A stretch of DNA of 64,000 nt from Planctomycetota bacterium (GCA_003671025.1 QWPW01000008.1:28572-92571), one strand, 5' to 3'. Shown: positions 8,632 to 17,396, numbered from the stretch's first letter. Notes: generated by a model from the letters alone, not told the origin. Made by a program: numbers and translations.

Positions 8632-10578
8632 TCACTGCGTCGCGATTCGCGCGCGCTCGGCGTCGATCCATGCATGTACGTTTTGTTCCAGTTGCTCGAG
8701 CGGCAACGGACCTTGGAGCAGCACCGCATCGTGAAAGCGACGCAAATCAAAGCGCGCACCCAACGCGAGTTCTGCTTCCGCGCGCAGACGACGAATGGCG
8801 AGCTCACCGATCTTGTAGCCGCACGCTTGTCCTGGCCAACTGATGTAGCGGTCGACTTCGTTGACGATGTTGAGTTCGCTCAACGCGGTGTTGTGTTGCA
8901 TGAACTCAATCGCAGCGTCTCGCGTCCAACCGAATGCGTGAATGCCCGGGTCAACCACTAAGCGACAGGCGCGCCACATCTCGTAGAGCAACCGACCGAA
9001 GTCGTCGTAGGGATCATTGAAGAAGCCCATCTCGATTCCCAGTCGTTCGGCGTACAGCGCCCAACCCTCAACAAATGCCGTGGAATCAAGGTCTTTGCGA
9101 AACTCGCGCGCTCCCGTGAGCTCTTGCGCCAAGGCAATTTGAAAGTGATGTCCGGGCACGGCCTCGTGCAATGAGAGCGGGATGAACTCGTACGTCGGCC
9201 GTTGATCAAGCGCGTAGGTGTTCGCGTAAAACCAACCAGGCTCGCCGCGTTGGGGACTTCCTGGTTGGTAGTACGCGGTGGTCTGCGCGGGCGCCATGAA
9301 GCGGGGGATCTCGCGCACGCCGTAGGTGAGTCGCGGGCAAGTGGCGAAGAGTTCGGGCAACTTGGGATCGATCTTCTTGCACACATCGCGGTAACGCGCG
9401 AGCAGTTGCTCGGCGGACGTGCAATAGAAGCGCGCATCAGTACGCAAGTAGTTGATGAACGCCGCGAAGCGTGCGTCCGCATCCATCGACGCGCGCGATG
9501 GGTCGGCGCTGTACCAATCGGTGCGCGCAATCACACTCATCATCTCGCTGCGAATACGCGCGACTTCGGCCAGTCCGGTTTCGTGAATCTCTTTGGCCGT
9601 GAGTTTGGTCGTGGTATGCAGCTGCAGTTGAAACTCGTACCACGCGACGCCGTCTTTCATGTCGCTTGCGCCAATAGTCGCGCGGCAGTGAGGCAGATAT
9701 TCCTCGATGAAAAAGGCCTCAAACTCGGTGAGCACGGTGTCGATGGGATCGAGGCATCGCTCAAACTCGGCGAGCAAGCGTTGGGTGTCCTCTGAGGAAA
9801 TCGACTTGGGCATCTTCGCAAACGGTTTGCGCAACGCATCGCGCAAACCCACGCGCGCGGCGCGAATCTGCAAAGGCACTTGCTCGACGGTGACGCGCGG
9901 CGGCATCACGCCCTCCGCGATTCCCGCCCGCAACACTTCCACCGTGCCCAACAAACTTCCCGGCACGGACAAGAGTCGTGAGACATACGCGTTGTAATCA
10001 TCGAGATCCGCGAACGTTCCCAGTTCGCCCATCTGGGGAATTTCTTGCTGTGGACCAGAGCGTCCGCTCACGGGCATCATCCATGCGCCAAAGCGAAATC
10101 CATCCACGCCCAGTTGCAGTTCGCGTTGCAACAGCGCGTAGTCGCGCGCATCGTTCGTGCTGAGTTTGGTGCTGTCGAGTTGGTTCAATTCGCGCAACAG
10201 GTTGGTCAGTCCCGCTTGGCGACGTTTGACGCCCATGAGCGAGGTATCCGTGAGTTCACCCGCGCGTGTTTCAACGCCACGACGAAGCGCATACTCAGGA
10301 AAGGCGACGAGACGAAAGTTGTCGTGCGCATCGAGAATCGCTTCAAAACGCGTGGTGTTGAAGGCTGCTTTGGTCGCCTCGTCCTGAGTCGCATCTTGGG
10401 TGGTGTTTATGGCGATGGCCGCCTCGGTCGGCGGCGTAATGCGCGTTGATTGCGCGAATCCGCTGCAACAGACGAACCCCAGCGCGCTTGAGAGCGTCAT
10501 CGCGCACCAACTCGTGGGCAACGAGCGCGGCGCAATCATCGTGTCATTCACCGCTCGAAAATCGGTTCGTGCATTCAT
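8632..10578 (-). CDS. DUF885 family protein, putative zinc metallopeptidase
   Basis: 648 aa. After an N-terminal hydrophobic segment (ATG at 10578; a second ATG at 10539 leads straight into SWCAMTLSSALGFVCCSGFA) comes a helix-rich body. The DUF885 signature HEAVPGHH lies at residues 471-478, with Glu-Gly-Trp (VEGWALYAERLG) about 40 residues later, resembling the metal site of M32/M3-like gluzincins. DUF885 proteins are generally considered secreted or lipoprotein carboxypeptidase-like enzymes, but the substrate is unknown. The gene stands alone, 100 nt upstream of recQ on the same strand. A TACTCT box lies 6 nt before the ATG. Confidence 0.85.
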   Translation of the reverse strand: MNARTDFRAVNDTMIAPRSLPTSWCAMTLSSALGFVCCSGFAQSTRITPPTEAAIAINTTQDATQDEATKAAFNTTRFEAILDAHDNFRLVAFPEYALRRGVETRAGELTDTSLMGVKRRQAGLTNLLRELNQLDSTKLSTNDARDYALLQRELQLGVDGFRFGAWMMPVSGRSGPQQEIPQMGELGTFADLDDYNAYVSRLLSVPGSLLGTVEVLRAGIAEGVMPPRVTVEQVPLQIRAARVGLRDALRKPFAKMPKSISSEDTQRLLAEFERCLDPIDTVLTEFEAFFIEEYLPHCRATIGASDMKDGVAWYEFQLQLHTTTKLTAKEIHETGLAEVARIRSEMMSVIARTDWYSADPSRASMDADARFAAFINYLRTDARFYCTSAEQLLARYRDVCKKIDPKLPELFATCPRLTYGVREIPRFMAPAQTTAYYQPGSPQRGEPGWFYANTYALDQRPTYEFIPLSLHEAVPGHHFQIALAQELTGAREFRKDLDSTAFVEGWALYAERLGIEMGFFNDPYDDFGRLLYEMWRACRLVVDPGIHAFGWTRDAAIEFMQHNTALSELNIVNEVDRYISWPGQACGYKIGELAIRRLRAEAELALGARFDLRRFHDAVLLQGPLPLEQLEQNVHAWIDAERARIATQ

Positions 10579-10584
10579 CGGCGC

Positions 10585-10590
10585 AGAGTA
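10585..10590 (-). promoter_or_regulatory. -10 box TACTCT for DUF885 gene
   Basis: On the minus strand TACTCT is followed by GCGCCG and then the ATG (gap 6 nt), placing +1 at the start codon. The sequence TACTCTGCGC is also used at the divergent promoters at 31850 and 31870. Confidence 0.55.
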
Positions 10591-10805
10591 CTAGAGGCGC
10601 ACGATTACACGGCAATTCACGGTCTTGATTCGCTTCACTTTAAACGCGCAGTACATTCTCATCGGCTCGAGCGTGCTCGAGCGTGCACGTGCCGTTCATT
10701 GCGCCAATGACACTTTGGCGGTTTCGCGTCGTTTGTTTGCGCGGTACCGATTCTCGTCCCTCGCTGTGCGGTTTGGCGACCACTTCCCCACTCAGAGGAT
10801 TCATC

Positions 10806-11678
10806 ATGCTCAACGTTTCATCGTGTGCACTGTCATTTCGTAGCGATCGCAGCCGCGTCGCCTTCAGCATTGGTGCGGCGGTTCTCGCAGCGACATTGCT
10901 GACGCCGGATGCGCGCGGCGACAGCGTTGCGCAAGTCAGTTCGCCTGCGGGCGCGTCGATGATTGCCACGATGACCATCACCATCACCACCGCGTTAGGC
11001 ACGAGCTCAGACAGCGACACCAAGACGATTGCGATTCTCGCCAACGGTTCCGCGCAATTGGCGCCTTCGGCTCCGCCATGGAACGGGGTCACCATCGATG
11101 CGCTGCATCTTGATCCTGCCGATACGACCTTTCACTTTGATCTCTATTGCTTTCCCTTCATCGGTTGTCAACCACTCGATGTCGCGGTGTCAGGATTAAC
11201 GATTGACTCCACTGCGCCGATGTCGTCAATCGTCACTGCGTCGGGCGGCGCGACTTTTCCCAACGCAAACTTCTTGGTGCGCGGTGCGTACAGCACCACT
11301 GGCGTGGCGACGGCGACAGGCACTCTGGATGACGCGACCACCGCGACGTTTGCCTGTCGCGTGCAAGCGCTGGCTAAGAGCCAAGTGAAGTTCGATCAAC
11401 TCTCGCTCGCGCCAATTGTGAATGTGGTTGATGCGGCCTCGCTTCCATCAGGTGTGACCGCGCTCACGATCACCTTCGCGTCGAATCTCACCAACACCAC
11501 GCTCAGCGGAATGTATGTCGCGGCCAATCCCTACGACCTCAACGGCGATGGTGTGGTTGACGCGGCGGATCTCTCGACATTACTCGCGCAATGGGGCGTG
11601 GCAGGCAGCGCTGACCTCGATGGAGACGGCCTCGTGGGCGCGGCGGATCTCGCGATACTGCTTTCAAACTGGGGATGA
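10806..11678 (+). CDS. Secreted protein of unknown function with dockerin-type C-terminus
   Basis: 290 aa. The start at ATG 10806 is supported by AGAGGA at 10794-10799 and by the signal peptide that follows (RVAFSIGAAVLAATLLTPDARG). The middle region (about 35-240) is Thr/Ser/Ala-rich and beta-strand-like (MIATMTITITTALGTSSDSD), with one Cys pair (YCFPFIGC), and matches no family I recognise. The last 45 residues are two calcium-loop repeats (DLNGDGVVDAADLSTLLAQ; DLDGDGLVGAADLAILLSN). They are almost identical in design to the tail of the subtilase-like protein near 4.3 kb, so the two probably share export or anchoring. Confidence 0.75.
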   Translation: MLNVSSCALSFRSDRSRVAFSIGAAVLAATLLTPDARGDSVAQVSSPAGASMIATMTITITTALGTSSDSDTKTIAILANGSAQLAPSAPPWNGVTIDALHLDPADTTFHFDLYCFPFIGCQPLDVAVSGLTIDSTAPMSSIVTASGGATFPNANFLVRGAYSTTGVATATGTLDDATTATFACRVQALAKSQVKFDQLSLAPIVNVVDAASLPSGVTALTITFASNLTNTTLSGMYVAANPYDLNGDGVVDAADLSTLLAQWGVAGSADLDGDGLVGAADLAILLSNWG

Positions 11679-11719
11679 ATCCATCGACGCGACTGATGCA
11701 TTGATGGGTTGGATTCGGT

Positions 11720-11725
11720 TAGCAT
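11720..11725 (+). promoter_or_regulatory. -10 box TAGCAT for ACT-domain gene
   Basis: TAGCAT lies 10 nt before the ATG at 11736, in the context GGTTAGCATC also seen at 4411. No convincing -35. Confidence 0.45.
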
Positions 11726-11735
11726 CGCTCGCTCA

Positions 11736-12206
11736 ATGAGCATGATTCCCGCGGACACGGAACTCGGCTACGCACCTCCCATGGTGCGGCATTTCAGCAT
11801 TTTTCTCGACAATCGCGTGGGTAAGTTGCTCGAACTGCTCGGCGGCCTCGATGAAGAGGGCGATGTGGCGGTGCGCGCGATTTCGCTGCTCGACAGTTCT
11901 GACTACACCGTGATTCGGTTGGTGGTGGACAAACCCGCCACCGCCCGCAGCATTCTTGCCGCACATAAGTTTGCGGTCTGCGAAACCGACGTCCTCGTCG
12001 CAGAACTCGGCGATCATCGCCAACTGCATCACCTATGTAAGTTTCTGTTGAGTGCAGAACTCAACATTCACTTCGCCTATCCCACCATGGCGCGCGACTC
12101 GGATCAATCCACGGTGGTTCTCTCAACCGACGACAACACTCTCGCGGGTCAGATCCTGCGCCGGAAGGGCTTCCGCCTGCTCGGCGAAGCTGATCTGGCA
12201 AGCTGA
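11736..12206 (+). CDS. Tandem ACT-domain protein
   Basis: 156 aa. Two ferredoxin-like ACT modules: residues about 15-75 (VRHFSIFLDNRVGKLLELLG; ISLLDSSDYTVIRLVV) and about 85-145 (LHHLCKFLLSAELNIHFAYP; STVVLSTDDNTLAGQILRRK). The pattern is like stand-alone ACT proteins that sense amino acids. No catalytic domain is attached, so a ligand-binding regulatory role is likely but its target is unknown. ATG 11736 is chosen because a TAGCAT box lies just upstream; ATG 11742 is an alternative. The CDGSH gene follows after 41 nt, probably cotranscribed. Confidence 0.75.
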   Translation: MSMIPADTELGYAPPMVRHFSIFLDNRVGKLLELLGGLDEEGDVAVRAISLLDSSDYTVIRLVVDKPATARSILAAHKFAVCETDVLVAELGDHRQLHHLCKFLLSAELNIHFAYPTMARDSDQSTVVLSTDDNTLAGQILRRKGFRLLGEADLAS

Positions 12207-12247
12207 ACAAAACCCTCTCTCGCAACAACTTGTAAGGAAGCACACGT

Positions 12248-12451
12248 ATGGCCCGCATTGTCAAACTCGACGCCACTGGACCAATCAAGGTCGAACCCTC
12301 CGCGAATCCGATCTTCGTCTGCGCCTGCGGGCTCTCGAAGAAGTTTCCCTTCTGCGACGGCAGTCACAAGCCCACGCGCGAAGAAGAAGCGAACTGCGTC
12401 TATCGCTACGACGCCGCGACCGGAGCAGTCATCGAGAAGTCACAAGCGTGA
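12248..12451 (+). CDS. CDGSH iron-sulfur domain protein
   Basis: 67 aa. It contains a complete CDGSH [2Fe-2S] motif, CACGLSKKFPFCDGSH (about residues 25-40), where three Cys and one His bind the cluster. Small single-CDGSH proteins are redox or Fe-S carriers of uncertain role. A good Shine-Dalgarno (AAGGAAG) precedes the ATG. A strong hairpin terminator follows 20 nt after the stop. Confidence 0.92.
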   Translation: MARIVKLDATGPIKVEPSANPIFVCACGLSKKFPFCDGSHKPTREEEANCVYRYDAATGAVIEKSQA

Positions 12452-12471
12452 CGCCTGCGCGGCGCTATGAA

Positions 12472-12503
12472 AAAACGCATGCGCCACGAAGCGCATGCGT
12501 TTT
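12472..12503. terminator. Bidirectional intrinsic terminator
   Basis: AAAACGCATGCGC (12472-12484), a 6-nt loop and GCGCATGCGTTTT (12491-12503) form a perfect 13-bp stem with A/T runs on both sides. It sits between the convergent CDGSH and cyclophilin genes and can serve both strands. Confidence 0.9.
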
Positions 12504-12526
12504 GTGATTGTGAACAAGGACTCATC

Positions 12527-13942
12527 TCACGGCTTCTTGGGGGCAGACGCGGGCGGCGTAATAGGAACACTGATTTCTTGTTTGCCGTTGGCGCCGAGTG
12601 TCGGCGTCACCAGTTTGGGCGCGGTGGCGGGGTCGAAACGAGTTTCACTCGCGCGCGCGGCAGCGGCTCCAGGAAGACGCGGCATGCTGAAATCGCCTTG
12701 TTTTTCCTCGGTGAGACGCACGCCTTTGTAGTCATGCGCGCGCTTCTCCACCACGCGCGCGGAGAGAATCTCATCGTCGTTTCCGAGTGCGCGCGCGACT
12801 TCCCAGCCATCGCGCACTTGACCAAACACCGTGTACTGCCCGTCGAGTTGCTCACTCGGCGTGAGCAAGAACATGAACTGGCAACCGGCGCTGTTGAGCC
12901 TCGGCGAATCTGGCGCTTCTGCTGCGGGTTGCTTGACCATCACCAAGCGGCCGACGAGTGGTGCACGACGATCGACGCGATCAAGCTCATCAGGCACCGT
13001 CCATCCGCCCGTCGAGCGACCACCCGCATCACCCGCGGCGGTCGCGGGGTCGCCGCCTTGCACGCCGAAGCCGCGCAAACGCCGGTGAAACTTGGTGCCC
13101 GCGTATGTGCCCGCTTCGACATGCTCGATGAAGTTGCCCACCGTGTTGGGCGCGTGATCTTCGAAGAGTTCGATGAGCACCGAACCCTTCGAGGTCACCA
13201 ACTCAACCAACGGAATATCTCCGCGCGACTGATCCTGCGCTATCGCGGAGAGTTCGCGTAGCCACATAGTCTTGAGCGTGTTGAGGCGAATGGATCCGTT
13301 GCTGATGAGACTCTGCTGCGCGGTGCTGCGTCCTGCGGCCGGCGCTTCATTGAACGCGGCCTGCGCTTCATTGAAACGATGCAGTCCTAACAGCGCCAAC
13401 GCGTAGGCGATCTTGACATCGATCAATCGCTCGGGCGCAAAGGTGCGTGATTGCAACAGCGTGCTCGCGCGATCGAATTGTCCGCTGGTGATGAGTTCGC
13501 GCGTCCACGCAAGCGCCACGGCGTCGCTTGCGGGCATCACTGATTGCATTCGTGTGAAGGCCGCATCCATCGCGGCGTCATCACCCAACCAGATCGCGAC
13601 TTGCGCGCGTGCGGGGCAGAGGCGCTGCACCATTTCCAGCGTTGATGTCGGCGCGGAAATATCAACATCAAGTGCAAGCGCGAGCGTGGCGAGATCGCGA
13701 CGCGTGCTCTCGTCGACGACTCCGCGACCTTTGATGTAGGTCGAAAGCTCGCGAAAGCGCTGCTCGGAAATGCTGATCGGCGGAGGAAGCGGGGCGGGCG
13801 CGGCGGCCTTCGGTGCCACCGAAGTCGGCGGCGCAGTGGGCGTGAGTTGCGCGTGAGCGAGGCGCGTGGCGAGTGGACTCATCGTCAAGCCGATGGTGAC
13901 CGTCAACGAAAGCGCGGAGAGATCTTGGCGAGTGAAGAGCAT
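12527..13942 (-). CDS. Secreted cyclophilin-type peptidyl-prolyl isomerase
   Basis: 471 aa from the ATG at 13942, where the signal peptide begins (MLFTRQDLSALSLTVTIGLT...LAHA). Residues 30-60 are Pro/Ala-rich. Residues about 60-235 are helical and look like a TPR-type region (FDRASTLLQSRTFAPERLID; IAYALALLGLHRFNEAQAAF). The cyclophilin domain spans 246-410 with the family blocks SKGSVLIELFEDHAPNTVGNF, KFHRRLRGFGVQGGDP and CQFMFLLTPSEQLDGQYTVFGQV, so the Arg/Phe active-site framework is present. It probably assists folding of exported proteins. Confidence 0.9.
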   Translation of the reverse strand: MLFTRQDLSALSLTVTIGLTMSPLATRLAHAQLTPTAPPTSVAPKAAAPAPLPPPISISEQRFRELSTYIKGRGVVDESTRRDLATLALALDVDISAPTSTLEMVQRLCPARAQVAIWLGDDAAMDAAFTRMQSVMPASDAVALAWTRELITSGQFDRASTLLQSRTFAPERLIDVKIAYALALLGLHRFNEAQAAFNEAPAAGRSTAQQSLISNGSIRLNTLKTMWLRELSAIAQDQSRGDIPLVELVTSKGSVLIELFEDHAPNTVGNFIEHVEAGTYAGTKFHRRLRGFGVQGGDPATAAGDAGGRSTGGWTVPDELDRVDRRAPLVGRLVMVKQPAAEAPDSPRLNSAGCQFMFLLTPSEQLDGQYTVFGQVRDGWEVARALGNDDEILSARVVEKRAHDYKGVRLTEEKQGDFSMPRLPGAAAARASETRFDPATAPKLVTPTLGANGKQEISVPITPPASAPKKP

Positions 13943-14006
13943 GAGAATCTCAAGTTCAGGTGAAGGCGATGTCGGCGCCTGTGCGTGGGTCACAAATCGA
14001 GCGCAG

Positions 14007-14885
14007 TCAAGCGGGGTATCGGCAACTGGTCTTGTCGGTCTCCCAAACGCGCACGAATTCGAGCCGTGAATCGATTGAGGCAAAGCGCGGCGCGAGCAAT
14101 TCGTAACAGACGACCGCGATGTTCTCCACCGAAGGATTGCGCGTTGCAAACTCGGGGCAGTCGAGATTGAGATGGCGATGGTCAAAGCGCGTGACGATTT
14201 CTTGGTGCACGACGCGTTGAATCGTCGTGAAATCGTGACTCTGCCGATCGTTGGCGTTTGTCGCGTGGTTCATCGCCACCGCAACTTCGATGCGGTAGTT
14301 GTGCCCGTGACCGTTGGGGTTGTTGCACTTTCCAAAGAGCGCTTGATTGTCCGCGTCGGAGCGATCAGAAAGGTGCAGCCGATGCGAGGCGGCGAACTCG
14401 AAAGTCTCCGTGAGCAGCAGTTGATGGGGCATAGCGGGGAGCTCTGAGAGGGTGAGAGTTGACGGACTGAGGTCGATGGTGACCGAACGAAACGGTGACT
14501 GCGCGCCGCCGCACATGGGGCTCCACGAGAGACGGGTGAGTTTCGCAGGAAGAAGAGGCGCGACGGCGCGCGCGAGTTCGGCGAGCAGCGCGGGCATCGC
14601 GGTGGGAACACCGGTCTCGCATTCGGCGCGCAGCCCGGCGGACAGGCGCGGCGTCGCCTCCGCGCGGATAACGCGGTCGATGATCGCAATGTCGACGAGG
14701 TACCCGCTTGCCGCGGGCGTGCCGACGCACGTCACCGCGATCTCGGCGATGGCGGCGATTCCCAGCGGCGCGGGCACGCCGAGCAGGCCGTTGGCTGCCA
14801 CGTTGGTCGCATCTGTCCTCGAATGAGCGCCAATCAGCGGTGAAACGCAGAGGCGAACGGTGCGGGTGAGGGAGAAGGCTTCCAT
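14007..14885 (-). CDS. Tandem 6-pyruvoyl-tetrahydropterin synthase/QueD-like protein
   Basis: 292 aa from the ATG at 14885; an upstream in-frame TTG at 14927 is less likely. The C-terminal half is a proper PTPS/QueD domain: AASHRLH and GKCNNPNGHGHNYRIEV supply the three zinc-binding histidines, HDFTTIQRVV and FDHRHLNLDCPEF follow, and ENIAVVCYELL closes it. The N-terminal half (TRTVRLCVSPLIGA, NGLLGVPAPLGIAAIAEIAV, YLVDIAIIDRVIRAE) has the same fold pattern but lacks the zinc histidines. It looks like a degenerate duplicate. The reaction could be queuosine or pterin synthesis; neighbours do not decide. Confidence 0.8.
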   Translation of the reverse strand: MEAFSLTRTVRLCVSPLIGAHSRTDATNVAANGLLGVPAPLGIAAIAEIAVTCVGTPAASGYLVDIAIIDRVIRAEATPRLSAGLRAECETGVPTAMPALLAELARAVAPLLPAKLTRLSWSPMCGGAQSPFRSVTIDLSPSTLTLSELPAMPHQLLLTETFEFAASHRLHLSDRSDADNQALFGKCNNPNGHGHNYRIEVAVAMNHATNANDRQSHDFTTIQRVVHQEIVTRFDHRHLNLDCPEFATRNPSVENIAVVCYELLAPRFASIDSRLEFVRVWETDKTSCRYPA

Positions 14886-15078
14886 GGTGGTTGCGAGGGG
14901 AGCGGCGCTCGAGGGCGGTGGAATCAACTTCGAGTTCGGGGGTGGATCAGGGCGTGAACTAAACTGTCCAAATTTCTACATCAATTCGCGCAAGGTTTGA
15001 GACAATCGTTGGCGCGGCTTCAATCTCAGGGTACTGTTTCGCCGTTGGCGCAAATACCCCATGAAACTTGCCCCCGGA

Positions 15079-15118
15079 AGGGCTCGGCCTGAGGCTCTGT
15101 CTCGGCCGGGCCTTTTTT
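15079..15118 (+). terminator. Intrinsic terminator on plus strand with no plus-strand gene upstream
   Basis: GGCTCGGCC (15081-15089) pairs with GGCCGGGCC (15104-15112; one G-T pair) and is followed by six T. Both flanking protein genes are on the minus strand, so this would end a plus-strand transcript starting somewhere in 14886-15080. The 311-base gap has no convincing protein gene; a small RNA is the obvious candidate. Confidence 0.7.
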
Positions 15119-15196
15119 ATTTGCAGATCTCTCCCGGCGCGGCGCACAGTCTGATGGCAAGCCTAAGCGCATCCGCAATGCATGGCGGCATCGCAC

Positions 15197-16081
15197 TCAC
15201 TTGGGCAAACCTGTGATTCGAACTTGCACGCGCGAGCCCATCGGGGGCATCCGTTCACTCCACACTTCCCACATCGGCTGCGCGGCGGAGGCGCTGTCGG
15301 GAATCACTTCGAGCGCGCCGATGGTTTCATCGCCAAAGGTCACCAGTCCAACCAGTGAGCCTGATCCATCGGCGACATAACGCTCGACACCGGTGCGTCG
15401 ATCGCGATGAAACTTCGAACCACCAAAGATGAATCGTCGCGGCGGCGTGTTCGATGTTGGCGTGCCAATGGGAGCTGCGCGCACGAACCACTCGAGTGGA
15501 TGAGACGTGCCATCGGCGAGCCTCACTTCGATCTCGAGTTCGCTGCCACGCGGCGCGATTGCCTTGAGTTGCATCGCGCCCGCTTCCGATTCGCTCGCCA
15601 CTTCTTGCCATGCGCCTGGCGCTTGCGAGATGAATCCCGCAAGCAACATGGCAGCGTGCACTTCGCTTGCGCGTCCTTCAAAGACGAACAACGCTTCGTG
15701 ATCGCGCGTGCCCGCTAGACAAATGTATTGCTCGAGAAATCCGGTCTCGAGCACGGCCATGCAGTCGAGCTCGACCAACTGTTTCGCGGCGTCAACACGA
15801 ATGAGCGGGGAGCATGCGACGAATGAATCCGCGAGTGAGGCGCTCGTCGGCGCGTCGCTTGCGTTCGTCTGGGCGACGATCGCGGCGGATGGGGCGGTGC
15901 TTACAGATGGGCTGCGCGTGTGCGGCGCATCGATCGAGTGCGGCGCAGGCGTTGCCATCGTTGACTGCTCTGACGCGTTTGGCGTCGCGCATGAAGCGAG
16001 CACGATGCAGGGGACGCAGCGGACGAATGTCACAACAATCGCAAAAACCTGCAGCAAACGCGGTGTTTGCGCGATGATCAC
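15197..16081 (-). CDS. YdjY-domain lipoprotein
   Basis: 294 aa from the GTG at 16081, which overlaps the ruvC stop as GTGA; an upstream GTG at 16111 is an alternative. The N-terminus is a lipoprotein signal with lipobox LASC (VVTFVRCVPCIVLASCATPN), followed by a Ser/Thr/Ala-rich linker (about 30-85). The YdjY-type domain follows (LIRVDAAKQLVELDCMAVLE; EQYICLAGTRDHEALFVFEG; HAAMLLAGF). This domain is frequent in planctomycete lipoproteins and has no known function. Translationally coupled to ruvC. Confidence 0.75.
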   Translation of the reverse strand: MIIAQTPRLLQVFAIVVTFVRCVPCIVLASCATPNASEQSTMATPAPHSIDAPHTRSPSVSTAPSAAIVAQTNASDAPTSASLADSFVACSPLIRVDAAKQLVELDCMAVLETGFLEQYICLAGTRDHEALFVFEGRASEVHAAMLLAGFISQAPGAWQEVASESEAGAMQLKAIAPRGSELEIEVRLADGTSHPLEWFVRAAPIGTPTSNTPPRRFIFGGSKFHRDRRTGVERYVADGSGSLVGLVTFGDETIGALEVIPDSASAAQPMWEVWSERMPPMGSRVQVRITGLPK

Positions 16082-16575
16082 GCGACACCGCGCAATCGCC
16101 GAGCGCCGCACAACGCAATGCCGATCGCGTCGGCGACATCATGCGGCTCGGGCATCACCGTCAATCCGCATTGGGTCATGACGGCGCGTTGCATCTGCAC
16201 TTTGGTCGCGCGGCCGTTACCTGTGAGCGCCTTCTTGACTTCCGCGGGCGGCAATTCGGCGACGGGAATCGCGCGCAGTGCCGCCGCGAGCAACACCACG
16301 CCGCGTCCGTGCGCCATCTGAATCGCAGTCGCGGCGTGCGCGCTGTGCGAGAAGATCGCCTCGAGCGCCATGTGGGTAGGCGAGTGCTCCTCGATGAGCG
16401 CGGTCACATCGTCGTGCAGTTGTTTGAGTCGCTCGATCAACGGCGCGGTCGCGCTCAAGCGAAACACGCCCGCGTCGACGATCACGCAATTGCCGCGCAG
16501 ATCGGAGTCGAGCACCGCGTACCCAGCGACGCGAGTGCCAGGATCAATGCCTAACACGCGCGCATTCGACTGCAT
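16078..16575 (-). CDS. ruvC: Crossover junction endodeoxyribonuclease RuvC
   Basis: 165 aa from the ATG at 16575; an in-frame TTG at 16611 overlapping the upstream stop is possible. RuvC cuts Holliday junctions with RuvAB. The four acidic active-site positions are visible: Asp in VLGIDPGTRVAGYA, Glu in MALEAIFSHSAHAA, and two Asp in EPHDVADAIGIALC. Placed between an ABC ATPase gene and a YdjY lipoprotein gene in one minus-strand unit, not beside ruvA/ruvB. Confidence 0.93.
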   Translation of the reverse strand: MQSNARVLGIDPGTRVAGYAVLDSDLRGNCVIVDAGVFRLSATAPLIERLKQLHDDVTALIEEHSPTHMALEAIFSHSAHAATAIQMAHGRGVVLLAAALRAIPVAELPPAEVKKALTGNGRATKVQMQRAVMTQCGLTVMPEPHDVADAIGIALCGARRLRGVA

Positions 16576-16607
16576 CGAAATCCACGCGCCGTCGCGGCTG
16601 GTGGACT

Positions 16608-17363
16608 TCAAGCGCTTCCTCGTTGATTGCCGCCAGCACGGTCGCTCTCGAGCGCGCCGTCGGCGAGACGAACAACGCGTTGGCAGCGCTGCGCGATCCG
16701 ATCATCGTGCGTGACCATGATCAGCGTGAGTCCCTGCGCGTGCAGCTCTTCAAACGTCTCCAAGATCTGTCGGCCAGTAGTTGAGTCGAGGTTGCCCGTT
16801 GGCTCGTCGGCGAGCAACACGGCAGGTCGACCAACAAGGGCACGCGCGATCGCGGCTCGTTGTTGTTGACCGCCGGAAAGTTCGCGCGGTCGATGGCTCA
16901 TGCGATCCTCGAGGCCCACGAGGCGCAAACTCTCGATCGCCCGCTCGCGCCGCACCGCACGAGAAAACCCTTGATAAAGCAGGGGAACTTCGGCGTTTTC
17001 GAGAATCGAGAGTTCGGAGATAAGGTTGAACGCTTGAAACACGAAGCCGATCTTTTGTCCACGCACGCGTGAGAGCGCGTCGTCATCGAGCAACTCGGTT
17101 GCGTCGCCGTCGAGTTCGTAGCGACCCGATGTTGGTCGATCAAGGCAACCGAGCAGATTCATCAGCGTGCTCTTACCCGAGCCCGACGCACCCATGATCG
17201 CGATGTATTCGCCGCGCGGAATCACGAGATCGAGTCCGCGCAATGCATCGACAAGCACCGAGCCATCGGGCTTGAAATACGTCTTGCGCACTGCGACAAG
17301 CTTCGCGGCAGCAGGCGCGGAACCTCCATGCGTGCGAGGAACTGAAGTGGTCGCCGTGTTCAC
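16608..17363 (-). CDS. ABC transporter ATP-binding protein, MacB/LolD type
   Basis: 251 aa. Complete ATPase: Walker A GASGSGKSTLMNLLG, Q-loop FVFQAFNLISELSILENAEV, signature LSGGQQQRAAIARALVGRP, Walker B LLADEPTGNLDS, H-loop MVTHD. The LGCLDRPTSG and NLISELS features place it with MacB/LolD/FtsE-like ATPases that work with FtsX-fold permeases, for lipoprotein release, efflux or envelope signalling. No permease gene is adjacent, so its partner is encoded elsewhere. The GTG start at 17363 is supported by a TACACT box 6 nt upstream. Divergent from trpE (46 bp apart). Confidence 0.9.
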   Translation of the reverse strand: MNTATTSVPRTHGGSAPAAAKLVAVRKTYFKPDGSVLVDALRGLDLVIPRGEYIAIMGASGSGKSTLMNLLGCLDRPTSGRYELDGDATELLDDDALSRVRGQKIGFVFQAFNLISELSILENAEVPLLYQGFSRAVRRERAIESLRLVGLEDRMSHRPRELSGGQQQRAAIARALVGRPAVLLADEPTGNLDSTTGRQILETFEELHAQGLTLIMVTHDDRIAQRCQRVVRLADGALESDRAGGNQRGSA

Positions 17364-17369
17364 CCTTCA

Positions 17370-17375
17370 AGTGTA
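17370..17375 (-). promoter_or_regulatory. -10 box TACACT for ABC ATPase gene
   Basis: TACACT on the minus strand, 6 nt before the GTG at 17363; +1 falls on the start codon. No -35 match. Confidence 0.5.
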
Positions 17376-17396
17376 AAGAGTCGCACAGCGATCGGC

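Noticed and set aside
2803..11678. Dockerin-like repeats taken as evidence of a cellulosome
   Set aside because: No cohesin or glycoside hydrolase is present; planctomycetes use this C-terminal repeat widely, apparently for export or anchoring.
14959..15147. 62-codon ORF on the minus strand over the orphan terminator
   Set aside because: It would be encoded by the antisense of a terminator hairpin, has no start signal and no similarity that I recognise.
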